A program made the position numbers and the translations under genes. A model generated the notes under the pieces. That model worked only from the letters and a program-made list of their open reading frames with translations. It had not been told where the DNA came from and made no database searches. Shown piece after piece: positions 43,866 to 52,065 of a stretch of 64,000 nt of DNA. Where the stretch lies: positions 5,964,001 to 6,028,000 of the forward strand of contig NZ_CP046401.1 of the NCBI RefSeq assembly GCF_009762775.1, given 5' to 3'. The stretch is from Maribellus comscasis (GTDB lineage: Bacteria; Bacteroidota; Bacteroidia; Bacteroidales; Prolixibacteraceae). Each line of letters starts with the position of its first letter. The stretch's first letter is position 1.

Positions 43866-44465
43866 ATGGAAGTACGTGAAAGAATAATTGAGGAGGCTAC
43901 AAAACAATTCTTCCAGTATGGAATAAGAAATGTAACGATGGATGATATTGCTGTTTCACTGGGAATGTCAAAAAGAACGGTGTATGAAACATTTAAAGAT
44001 AAAGGAACACTCGTTGAAACATGCATCAATGATTTAACCATAAGAGAAGATAAAAAAGTGGCTCGTGTGGTTAACGAATCGGCCAACGTTATTGAAGCAA
44101 TTTTTGTTTTTATGCGGGAAGGGACAAAAGCAATGAACGCAATTAACCCGGTATTTTTTAAGGATCTGGAGAAATTGTATCCCCGGCTATGGAAAAGAGT
44201 TGATACAGAGACGAAAGCAAAAAGGCTAAATTTGTCTGCCCGCTTTTTAGAGAAGGGAATAAAAGAAGGGCTTTTTCGAAATGATTTAAATATTGAGATC
44301 ATTGCTAAATTGTTTCATGAGCAAATGAGTATTTTGATTGATGAAACAATTTTTCCCCGGGATAAATACGACCACGCTGAAATTTTTCAAAATATGATTA
44401 TCAATTTTACACGTGGTATTTCTACTTCAACCGGCATTCAGATTATAGATAAAACTCTGGAATAA
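43866..44465 (+). CDS. TetR-family transcriptional regulator (first of tandem pair)
   Basis: A 199-residue TetR-type repressor. The N-terminal DNA-binding domain spans about residues 5-50 (ERIIEEATKQFFQYGIRNVTMDDIAVSLGMSKRTVYETF), the rest is the helical ligand/dimer domain, in which CIND and LEKGIKEGLF are visible. Start at ATG 43866; an in-frame TTG lies 6 bases earlier. A second TetR gene follows 51 bases downstream, and the two share a distinctive C-terminus (NFTRGISTSTG here). Position upstream of an RND efflux operon suggests it controls that operon in response to an exported compound. Confidence 0.93.
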   Translation: MEVRERIIEEATKQFFQYGIRNVTMDDIAVSLGMSKRTVYETFKDKGTLVETCINDLTIREDKKVARVVNESANVIEAIFVFMREGTKAMNAINPVFFKDLEKLYPRLWKRVDTETKAKRLNLSARFLEKGIKEGLFRNDLNIEIIAKLFHEQMSILIDETIFPRDKYDHAEIFQNMIINFTRGISTSTGIQIIDKTLE

Positions 44466-44516
44466 AATTTTTTACAATATAAAAAACTAAGAACATCTTT
44501 AAAGTTTTTTGGGTTT

Positions 44517-45134
44517 ATGATAGATGAAAATAAAATAATTGAAAAGTCTTCAGAGCTATATATAAAATATGGGATAAAAAGTGTCAGTGTAGACGATGTC
44601 GCTTTTGTACTCGGAATTTCAAAGAAAACATTATATGAGCACATCGAGAATAAAAATGCACTAATTCAAAAGGTAGTTGAGACCAATTTGTTCAATTTTT
44701 TTGACGATATATTGTCAAAAATTGAACAAGAGGATGATGTATTCAAAAGTCTCTGCACGATAGCGTTATACACCTTGAAGATGGTGGGTAAAACAAATCC
44801 GTCTTATGTACACGATCTGAAGAAGTACCACAATTCAGAGTACCGTAAAATAATTGAGTTTCGGGATAACAAGCTTTTTAAAACGTTTGAAAATTGCCTT
44901 AAAAAGGGAATTAAAGAAGGGATGATTATAGAGGACACCGATATCCGATGCGCTTTTTTTAATCAAATGTTAAAGATTTCCATTCTTAATTCTGAGTCCG
45001 ATTTCGATTATGTTGGTTCTCCCTCTGTTCAGAAAATGTATAAAATGATTTTAAATGACATTCGGGGGATTACCACAATGAAAGGACATGAAATTTTGGA
45101 ACAGAATTACGAAACACTTCTCCATCTGAAATAG
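44517..45134 (+). CDS. TetR-family transcriptional regulator (second of tandem pair)
   Basis: A 205-residue TetR protein with its helix-turn-helix domain at about residues 5-50 (IIEKSSELYIKYGIKSVSVDDVAFVLGISKKTLYEHI). Its ligand domain keeps LKKGIKEGMI and the tail NDIRGITTMKGHEIL, both parallel to the first TetR (LEKGIKEGLF, NFTRGISTSTGIQII), so the two arose by an old tandem duplication. The overall identity is low, implying different ligands or operators. The TolC-type gene starts 52 bases downstream in the same direction. Confidence 0.93.
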   Translation: MIDENKIIEKSSELYIKYGIKSVSVDDVAFVLGISKKTLYEHIENKNALIQKVVETNLFNFFDDILSKIEQEDDVFKSLCTIALYTLKMVGKTNPSYVHDLKKYHNSEYRKIIEFRDNKLFKTFENCLKKGIKEGMIIEDTDIRCAFFNQMLKISILNSESDFDYVGSPSVQKMYKMILNDIRGITTMKGHEILEQNYETLLHLK

Positions 45135-45186
45135 AAAACCAAAAAATAGTTATCCAAAAGTTGACAAACAATTAAAATTAGTTTAT

Positions 45187-46491
45187 ATGAAACGAAAACA
45201 GATTACTTTCTTCATTCTCGGGCTCTTGCTTTTCCATGGGGTTTATGCCCAGGAGAAGTTAACGCTTGATATTGAAGCGGCCAAAGAGTATGCTTTGAAT
45301 TTTAACAAAACGGTTAAAAATTCGGGGCTTTCTGTTGTGCAATCGCAGGAACAGCTGCGGGAAGCCATCGCCTCCGGATTACCACAGGTTAATGCAACAA
45401 CCGACTATTCAAACTCGCTTGGGGCGGAAATTAGCATTCAGTTTGACGAAAATGCACCCGCATCAAAAATCCCGATTAAACCAACCAGCAACTTTAATTT
45501 GCAGGTAGGTCAGTTGATTTTTAACGGAAGTTACATTGTGGGTATTCAAACAGCAAAATTATACCAGAAAATGACAGAAAAAAACCTGGAAAAAACAGAA
45601 CAGGATATCGTTAGCCAGGTGATTGAGAGTTATTATTTGGTGCTGGTTTCCGGGGAGTCCTTAAAAATCCTGGAAGCCAATATGGAAAATCTCCGGGAGA
45701 TCTACAAAAAAACTGAACCCATGGTCTCGGTAGGAATGATGGAAAAAGTCGAGCTCGACCAGTTGTCTGTTCAGGTGAACTCGTTAAGCAACGCTTTAAA
45801 ATCAGCTGAACGTCAATACGAAATGACGCAAAACATGTTGCGTCTGCAATTGGGAGTTTCTGCAGATACAGAACTGGAACTCACAGAAAAGCTGGGAGAT
45901 ATTATGGGAGATACCAATTTGAATCCGGCAGTGGAAGGCTCTTTTGATATTGTTCAAAACATCGATTATCAATTGATGAATGTACAGGAGGATATGTCGG
46001 AAAAACAGGTTGATTTGCAAAAAGCTGCTTATTTGCCAACTGTTTCCGGCTATTACAATTACACCTACAAAATTCTGAAACCCGCATTTGATATGTCGCC
46101 GGCACACATGGTTGGTCTACAAATGAATATCCCTGTTTTTTCAAGCGGAGAGAGAAGGGCGAAAGTGCGGCAGGCAAAAATTGATCTTGAAACGGCCAAA
46201 AACAACAAAGCGATGCTTGAAGACCAATTGTCAATTCAGTACAAACAGCTGAAATTTAATCTTTTGAGCGCAATAGAAAGTTTTGAAACGCAAAAAAAGA
46301 ATGTAGAGGTTTCGCGTGAAGTTTATAAAAGCTTAAAAACCAAATATGAGCAGGGTGTTATCTCCAGTCTTGAACTCACAACCGCAGATAATAATTACCT
46401 GAATGCGGAGTCGGATTACCTGACTTCGATGCTGGAAGTTTTAAGAGCTCAAAACGAGTTAAATACGCTAACGGGAATAGTAAACAATTAA
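45187..46491 (+). CDS. TolC-family outer-membrane efflux channel
   Basis: The outer-membrane and periplasmic tunnel of a tripartite exporter. A signal peptide ends near residue 21 (GVYAQ). Two TolC-like repeats of long coiled-coil helices are visible (about 28-215 and 240-425), with SGLPQVNATTDYS and AAYLPTVSGYYNYTYK as the paired beta-strand regions. The length of 434 residues is normal. It is the first structural gene of a four-gene operon, 13 bases ahead of the adaptor gene. Confidence 0.93.
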   Translation: MKRKQITFFILGLLLFHGVYAQEKLTLDIEAAKEYALNFNKTVKNSGLSVVQSQEQLREAIASGLPQVNATTDYSNSLGAEISIQFDENAPASKIPIKPTSNFNLQVGQLIFNGSYIVGIQTAKLYQKMTEKNLEKTEQDIVSQVIESYYLVLVSGESLKILEANMENLREIYKKTEPMVSVGMMEKVELDQLSVQVNSLSNALKSAERQYEMTQNMLRLQLGVSADTELELTEKLGDIMGDTNLNPAVEGSFDIVQNIDYQLMNVQEDMSEKQVDLQKAAYLPTVSGYYNYTYKILKPAFDMSPAHMVGLQMNIPVFSSGERRAKVRQAKIDLETAKNNKAMLEDQLSIQYKQLKFNLLSAIESFETQKKNVEVSREVYKSLKTKYEQGVISSLELTTADNNYLNAESDYLTSMLEVLRAQNELNTLTGIVNN

Positions 46492-46504
46492 AAAAACTAT
46501 AATA

Positions 46505-47557
46505 ATGAGACGATTAAACATTTATACAACTATGCTTTTTGCGTTGCCGGCAGTTTTATTCTCCTGCACAGAAAAGCCTGCAGAAAATACTTCGGAAGGG
46601 GTTCAAAAAGCCAAAAAGGAAGTTGTGCGGGAAACGATACTTACTGAAGAAGAAATTTCCCGTTCAATTGAATACAGCTCAACATTTGAACCTTTTGAAG
46701 AAGTGCATTTGGCACCAGCTTCGCCCGGGAAAATAGAATCAATTCCGGTTGAAATAGGAGATAAGGTGAGTAAAGATCAGGTTTTGATTAAGATGGATGA
46801 TACTCAGTTACTTCAATCAAAAATTCAAATGAATAATTTACAAACCGATTTTTCGCGATTGGATACACTGCGTAAAGTAGGAAGCATTGCCCAGCAACAG
46901 TACGATCAGATGGAAGCACAATACGAAGTTGCTCAAAAAAATGTGAAACATTTGGCCGATAATACAACCATTACAGCGCCTTTCTCCGGAGTTATTTCAG
47001 GCAAATATTTTGAAAATGGCGAAATGTATTCTGGGTCTCCGATTGCAAGCGTTGGAAAGGCGGCAATCGTTTCTTTGATTCAGATAGACAAATTGAAAGC
47101 AATTGTAAGTATTTCGGAAAAATATTTTCCAAATGTAAAAAAAGGCATGGAGGCAAAAATTAGAGTTGATGTCTACCCGGATATGGAATTCAGTGGAAAA
47201 ATCTACCGTATTTATCCCACCATTAATCCGCAAAGCCGATCTTTTGATGTTGAAGTAAGTATTGATAACTCTAAAAATTTACTTCGACCGGGGATGTTTA
47301 GCCGGATTTCAATTGATTTGGAAGAGACAAATGCACTTGTTTTGCCGGCTGTTGCTGTATTAAAAATGCAGGGATCCAATGTTCGTTACCTCTTTGTTAA
47401 TGAGAACGGAAAAGCGAAACGTATTGAAGTTGAGTTGGGGAAACGATTTGATGATAAGGTTGAAGTTATTTCCAATGAATTAAAAGTTGGTGATAAAGTA
47501 ATTGTAAACGGGCAGGCCCGACTTCTTGACGGGGTTGAGATAGAAGTGGTTAATTAA
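46505..47557 (+). CDS. RND efflux periplasmic adaptor (membrane fusion) lipoprotein
   Basis: Links the RND pump to the TolC channel. The lipoprotein signal ends VLFSC (lipid Cys at about residue 21). Then follow a lipoyl half-motif (about 65-100, LAPASPGKIESIPVEIGDKVSKDQVLIKMDD), a short helical hairpin (about 100-145), the second lipoyl half (NTTITAPFSGVISGKYFENGE), a beta-barrel domain and a C-terminal membrane-proximal domain. At 350 residues with a short hairpin it is typical of Bacteroidetes adaptors. It is 47 bases ahead of the permease gene. Confidence 0.94.
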   Translation: MRRLNIYTTMLFALPAVLFSCTEKPAENTSEGVQKAKKEVVRETILTEEEISRSIEYSSTFEPFEEVHLAPASPGKIESIPVEIGDKVSKDQVLIKMDDTQLLQSKIQMNNLQTDFSRLDTLRKVGSIAQQQYDQMEAQYEVAQKNVKHLADNTTITAPFSGVISGKYFENGEMYSGSPIASVGKAAIVSLIQIDKLKAIVSISEKYFPNVKKGMEAKIRVDVYPDMEFSGKIYRIYPTINPQSRSFDVEVSIDNSKNLLRPGMFSRISIDLEETNALVLPAVAVLKMQGSNVRYLFVNENGKAKRIEVELGKRFDDKVEVISNELKVGDKVIVNGQARLLDGVEIEVVN

Positions 47558-47604
47558 TTTTTGTTAACCCAATCAACGATAATTATTAAAAAAAGAATCA
47601 AATT

Positions 47605-50600
47605 ATGAGTATATATAAAAGTGCAGTAAATAAGCCCATAACCACATTGATGATTTTTGTGGCTGTTGTTGTAATGGGCATATTTTCTCTCATAAACATA
47701 CCAATTGATTTGTATCCGGATATGGAACCGCCTTATATTTCGGTAATGACTTCCTATCCGGGAGCAAATGCATCAGATATCGAAGCCAATATAACCAAGG
47801 TTTTGGAGGATGCTTTAAATTCGGTTGATAAATTAAAAGAAATAACCTCGGTTTCATCTGATAATTTATCTGTTATCTCACTTGAATTTGAATGGGAATC
47901 AAATCTTGATGAAGCTACAAACGACATCAGAGATGTGATTGACCGGGTATTTGACAACTTACCCGAAGGATGTGACCGCCCAACTATTTTTAAATTCAAT
48001 ACCAGTATGATGCCTATACTTTTTTATGCAATTACCGCAGAGGAAAGTTATCCTGGTCTTGAGAAACTGATCGATGAGAAAATTATAAATCCTTTAAATC
48101 GTGTAAACGGTGTCGGCTCGGTTTCAATGGTTGGAACACCCAAACGAATGATTTATGTTGATGTTGACCCGCAACGACTGGATGCTTACAATTTGACCAT
48201 CGAACAACTTGGAAGTGTTATTTCTGCAGAAAATATGAACCTTCCATTGGGAAATGTGAAAATGGGAAAAATGGATTATCAGATTCGCGTTCAGGGAGAA
48301 TTTAACGAAAGTGAGCGTTTAAAAAATCTGGTTGTAGCCAACTATGACGGGCGAACTGTTTATGTGCACGATGTTGCAACAGTGCGCGACACGTTGAAAG
48401 ATGTAACACTCGAAGAAAAAATAAACGGTGAAAGCGGAGTCCGGATGTTTGTAATGAAACAGTCGGGAGCGAATACTGTAAAGGTTGCGCGCGATATAAA
48501 AGCAAATCTGGAAGAGTTAACAACTACTTTACCACCCGATGTAAAAATTGAGGAAATCTTTGATTCTTCAAAATTTATTAAAGGTTCTATAAGCAATCTT
48601 TCGCAAACCTTGATGTGGGCGATGATATTTGTAATTTTCGTGGTTTTGTTTTTCCTCGGACGCTGGCGGGCAACATTTATTATTGTTTTAACGATTCCAA
48701 TATCGTTGATTGTGGCTTTTGTGTATCTCTATCTCACAGGAAGTTCGCTAAATGTAATTTCATTAACCTCACTTTCCATTGCGATTGGTATGGTGGTTGA
48801 CGATGCGATTGTGGTACTTGAGAACATTACCAGGCATGTTGAACGTGGCAGTAGTCCGCGCGAGTCGGCCATTTACGCAACAAATGAAGTTTGGCTTTCG
48901 GTAATTGTTACTACACTTGTTGTTGTTGCCGTGTTTTTTCCACTGACGTTGGTTACCGGAATGACAGGTGTACTGTTTAACCAGTTGGGCTGGATTGTGA
49001 CTATCACTGTTGTAACTTCAACGATTGCAGCAATTTCGCTTACTCCGATGCTCGCATCAAAGTTTTTAAGGTTAAGTGCAAAAAAGAAAAGGAGAAAATT
49101 AAGTTACGAAAATACCATTGAGAAGTGGATGGATAAGCTCGACAGTTTTTATGAACTTAGTTTGAGAAAATTACTGAAGTTCAAAACTGTTGTTATTATT
49201 TTTACACTGGCGATTTTTGTATCTTCCCTCTTTCTTGCCCGATTTATCGGAACCGATTTTATGCCGGAATCGGATGAAAGCCGAATGTCGGCAGCGATTG
49301 AGTTGCAATCGGGTTTAAGAGTGGAAGAAACAACACAGGTAACCAGAAAGCTGGAACAGCTAATTAATGAAAGGTATCCTGAGGTTACGCTTATTTCTTC
49401 TTCTTCCGGTTCCGACGATGAAGGAGGTTTTCTTTCCATGTTTAGTACTACCGGTTCAAACATCATAAACTTAACACTGGCTTTAAAAGATATTGAAGAG
49501 CGGGAAAGGTCGGTTTTTGAAATTGCCGATGATTTTAGAGAACAAATGGCTCTGTTCCCCGAAATTGTAACTGCTTCTATCTCTACCTCAACTCAAATGT
49601 TGGGGGGCTCCAATACTGTAGATGTTGAAATTTACGGGTACAATTTTGATGTGACAAACGCTTACGCTGAAAAAGTGCTGGAACGTTTGCGCGGAACAGA
49701 AGGAGCAAAAGAGGTTATCATTAGCCGGAAAAACGATAAGCCCGAACTCCAGGTCGTTCTGGATAAAGATAAACTTGCAGAACACGGACTTTCTACAGCA
49801 CAGGTTTCAACATTTGTTCGGAACAGGGTTAATGGTTTAACTCCATCTTATTTTAAAGAAGAAGGGGAGGAGTACGATATTAAAATTAGGCTAAAAGAAG
49901 ATTACAGAAATTCTATTTCAGATATTGAAGAGCTGACTTTGATGACTCCTGCCGGCCAGAAAATAAAGTTAAAAGAGGTGGGTAAAGTAGAAGAGTACTG
50001 GTCGCCACCGAGTATTGATCATAAAAGAAGAGAAAGAGTAGTTACCATCTCTGCTCTCCCTGACAAAGTCCCGCTGGGTGTGCTTGCAGCCAATATAAAA
50101 GCGGAGTTGGCCGAAGTACAACAGCCTCAGGAAATATTAACAACAGTTGGCGGTGCCTATGAAGACCAGCAGGAGTCGTTTACGGATTTGGTCATGTTGA
50201 TGGTTTTAAGTTTAATTTTGGTTTATATTGTAATGGCCTCTCAGTTTGAGTCTTTGAGAATGCCTTTTATCATTATGTTCTCTATTCCTTTTGCTTTTAC
50301 CGGTGTAATTTATGCTCTTCTTATAACACATACAACATTAAGTGTGGTGGCGGCGTTGGGAGCTGTCCTGCTTATTGGTATTGTAGTTAAAAACGGTATT
50401 GTGTTGGTTGACTATATAAACCTGATGCGTGACCGTGGCTACGAATTGTATGAAGCCATTGCTATGTCAGGTAAGTCGAGGTTGCGCCCTGTTTTGATGA
50501 CTGCCATGACAACGATTCTTGGTATGTTGCCTTTGGCTATGAGCACGGGAGAAGGCGCTGAGATTTGGCGCCCGATGGGGATTACTGTTATCGGAGGGTT

Positions 50601-50721
50601 GATTGTATCCACACTGGTAACAATGATTATTGTTCCAACCATGTACGCCGTGTTGGCAAGTAAAGGCGAACGCAAAAAGAAAGAGAAGATTAGGAAACAC
50701 TTTGTATTTATGGACAAGTAA
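47605..50721 (+). CDS. RND-family efflux permease (AcrB/HAE1-like)
   Basis: A proton-driven inner-membrane pump of 1038 residues with the RND plan: one helix, a large periplasmic loop, helices 2-6, helix 7, a second loop, and helices 8-12. The proton relay pair Asp399-Asp400 is present in GMVVDDAIVVLENI. Other landmarks are the N-terminal PITTLMIFVAVVVMG, the YPGANASDIEANITKVLEDAL segment and GIVVKNGIVLVDYINLMRDRG near the end. The Asp-Asp pair and overall layout favour organic compounds rather than heavy metals, but the cargo is not known. Transcribed with the channel, adaptor and the PG0541-type gene. Confidence 0.95.
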   Translation: MSIYKSAVNKPITTLMIFVAVVVMGIFSLINIPIDLYPDMEPPYISVMTSYPGANASDIEANITKVLEDALNSVDKLKEITSVSSDNLSVISLEFEWESNLDEATNDIRDVIDRVFDNLPEGCDRPTIFKFNTSMMPILFYAITAEESYPGLEKLIDEKIINPLNRVNGVGSVSMVGTPKRMIYVDVDPQRLDAYNLTIEQLGSVISAENMNLPLGNVKMGKMDYQIRVQGEFNESERLKNLVVANYDGRTVYVHDVATVRDTLKDVTLEEKINGESGVRMFVMKQSGANTVKVARDIKANLEELTTTLPPDVKIEEIFDSSKFIKGSISNLSQTLMWAMIFVIFVVLFFLGRWRATFIIVLTIPISLIVAFVYLYLTGSSLNVISLTSLSIAIGMVVDDAIVVLENITRHVERGSSPRESAIYATNEVWLSVIVTTLVVVAVFFPLTLVTGMTGVLFNQLGWIVTITVVTSTIAAISLTPMLASKFLRLSAKKKRRKLSYENTIEKWMDKLDSFYELSLRKLLKFKTVVIIFTLAIFVSSLFLARFIGTDFMPESDESRMSAAIELQSGLRVEETTQVTRKLEQLINERYPEVTLISSSSGSDDEGGFLSMFSTTGSNIINLTLALKDIEERERSVFEIADDFREQMALFPEIVTASISTSTQMLGGSNTVDVEIYGYNFDVTNAYAEKVLERLRGTEGAKEVIISRKNDKPELQVVLDKDKLAEHGLSTAQVSTFVRNRVNGLTPSYFKEEGEEYDIKIRLKEDYRNSISDIEELTLMTPAGQKIKLKEVGKVEEYWSPPSIDHKRRERVVTISALPDKVPLGVLAANIKAELAEVQQPQEILTTVGGAYEDQQESFTDLVMLMVLSLILVYIVMASQFESLRMPFIIMFSIPFAFTGVIYALLITHTTLSVVAALGAVLLIGIVVKNGIVLVDYINLMRDRGYELYEAIAMSGKSRLRPVLMTAMTTILGMLPLAMSTGEGAEIWRPMGITVIGGLIVSTLVTMIIVPTMYAVLASKGERKKKEKIRKHFVFMDK

Positions 50722-50733
50722 ATTTTTAAAAAA

Positions 50734-51027
50734 ATGAAAGCTGTATTTATTGTCTTTAACCAGGCAAATACCGAAAGAGTAGAATATATGTTGGATAAAT
50801 TGGAAATAAGAGGATATACATGGTGGAGTGATGTAATGGGGCGTGGCAGTGAAACCGGCGAACCACGAATGGGAACTCACACCTGGCCCGAATTAAATTC
50901 TGCTATTCTTACCATTGTTCCCGATGAAAAAGTAGATATTCTTCTCGAAAAAATAAAAAAGATGGATGATATTAATCTTGAAGTGGGTGTGAGGGCTTTT
51001 GTGTGGGAGGTTTTAAAAACAATTTAG
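50734..51027 (+). CDS. PG0541-family transporter-associated protein (PII-like fold)
   Basis: A 97-residue soluble protein starting 12 bases after the RND permease. It resembles the small protein PG0541 of Porphyromonas gingivalis, which likewise follows a TolC-adaptor-RND gene set. The pattern MKAVFIVFNQANTERVEYMLDKLEIRGYTWW then LNSAILTIVPDEKVDILLEKIKKM is the beta-alpha-beta-beta-alpha-beta arrangement of PII-like regulators, with a histidine/tryptophan-rich loop between (MGTHTWPELN). It may sense a ligand or metal and adjust the pump; this is inference from fold and position. It ends the operon. Confidence 0.8.
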   Translation: MKAVFIVFNQANTERVEYMLDKLEIRGYTWWSDVMGRGSETGEPRMGTHTWPELNSAILTIVPDEKVDILLEKIKKMDDINLEVGVRAFVWEVLKTI

Positions 51028-51183
51028 TGATTGTAAAATTGTCGATTATTTACGGTAAACTGTGTGAAACTCGTTTTTAAGCTTGTTTCTTCAGAGCGTA
51101 AATGTCTATATTTTCTAATTACAGAATGCACATACTACAATATTTCGATTTATAATATTCGTGAAACATTTGAAAAAACTGAG

Positions 51184-51216
51184 TTCCGGGGCTTTTTGCT
51201 CCGGAATTTTGTTTTT
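51184..51216 (+). terminator. Intrinsic terminator of the RND operon
   Basis: TTCCGGGGC at 51184-51192 pairs with GCTCCGGAA at 51198-51206 (one G-T pair) around a T5 loop, followed by T4-G-T5. It is the only clear feature in the 301-base gap 51028-51328; the rest of that gap is AT-rich and I see no gene in it. Confidence 0.85.
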
Positions 51217-51328
51217 ATGGTCTATTAATTTCAGTTAAATTGAACTCTGTATCTATAAAAGATTTCGATTCGTCTAATATAATTATTTCTTCCCCTTCAA
51301 ATCTCTACTTTCGGTTTCGAAATATATA

Positions 51329-52009
51329 ATGCAATTAAATGTCATGAATAAAACTATTAGTGTTTTTGTTATTTTTATGCTTATCAGTTTGTTAAATTTT
51401 GGTCAGGAAAGCGAAAAGTCGAAAGTGTATTTTGGATTTAATGCGGGGATAGGACAAATGTCTAACGGGTATCGATTAACTCCGGATAAATACGATTTTT
51501 TATATTCAGAAGGAGATCTTCATTTTTCGGCGGGAACATATTTTTCTGTTTTTGTAACGGAAAGATTCCGGCCCCGTCTGGAATTTCGCTACTCAGAGAT
51601 GAAATACCAGTTTAACTGGTCTGATACTTATTCGGGGTTTGACAAAACAGATACAAAACTGAATGCTTTAAATCTGAATTTAAATTTTGATTTTCTGTTG
51701 CTCAACGGAAATAAATTCCAGCTTTTTGCCTCTCCCGGTTTCATAAGTGAATTTATTGTTGGAGATCAAAGCAGAACTTATAAAACAGACGGAACCAATA
51801 CTTTGAACAAATATACCGTTATTACCGACCAGTACCCTGATGCAAATACAGGAGCAAATTTTTCCGTTATAGTAAAATATAAATTGAACAAATATTTAGG
51901 GTTTACTTTAACACCGGGGTATAATTATTATTTCAAAGAATTTGTATCGGATAATGATAAAAAGTATAGCAAGTCGTTTTTAAATTTTGGAATAGAATAC
52001 ACATTTTAG
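51329..52009 (+). CDS. Outer-membrane beta-barrel protein (PorT-like family)
   Basis: A signal peptide (VFVIFMLISLLNFGQ) is followed by about 200 residues of alternating hydrophobic strands typical of small 8-stranded barrels: KVYFGFNAGIGQM at the start, LRPRLEFRYSEMKYQF-like paired strands in the middle and KSFLNFGIEYTF at the end, with a terminal Phe as in outer-membrane proteins. The start may be at 51329 or at the internal Met at 51344 (MNKTISVFV), which gives a tidier signal peptide. Function unknown. It has its own transcription unit and shares a terminator with PBP1A. Confidence 0.8.
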   Translation: MQLNVMNKTISVFVIFMLISLLNFGQESEKSKVYFGFNAGIGQMSNGYRLTPDKYDFLYSEGDLHFSAGTYFSVFVTERFRPRLEFRYSEMKYQFNWSDTYSGFDKTDTKLNALNLNLNFDFLLLNGNKFQLFASPGFISEFIVGDQSRTYKTDGTNTLNKYTVITDQYPDANTGANFSVIVKYKLNKYLGFTLTPGYNYYFKEFVSDNDKKYSKSFLNFGIEYTF

Positions 52010-52040
52010 CTCATCGTAAGCCATTTTTAAAAGAAAGGAT

Positions 52041-52064
52041 AAAGCTGTTATTTTTAACAGCTTT
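52041..52064. terminator. Bidirectional intrinsic terminator
   Basis: AAAGCTGTTA at 52041-52050 pairs perfectly with TAACAGCTTT at 52055-52064 around a T4 loop. It lies between the converging stops of the barrel protein (+) and PBP1A (-), flanked by T-rich and A-rich sequence. Confidence 0.8.
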
Positions 52065-52065
52065 T

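Noticed and set aside
43832..44302. Open 156-codon frame on the minus strand over the first TetR gene
   Set aside because: Serine- and phenylalanine-rich mirror of a clear helix-turn-helix protein.
50467..50880. Open 137-codon frame on the minus strand across the RND permease end and PG0541-type gene
   Set aside because: Antisense to two supported genes, no start context or domain.
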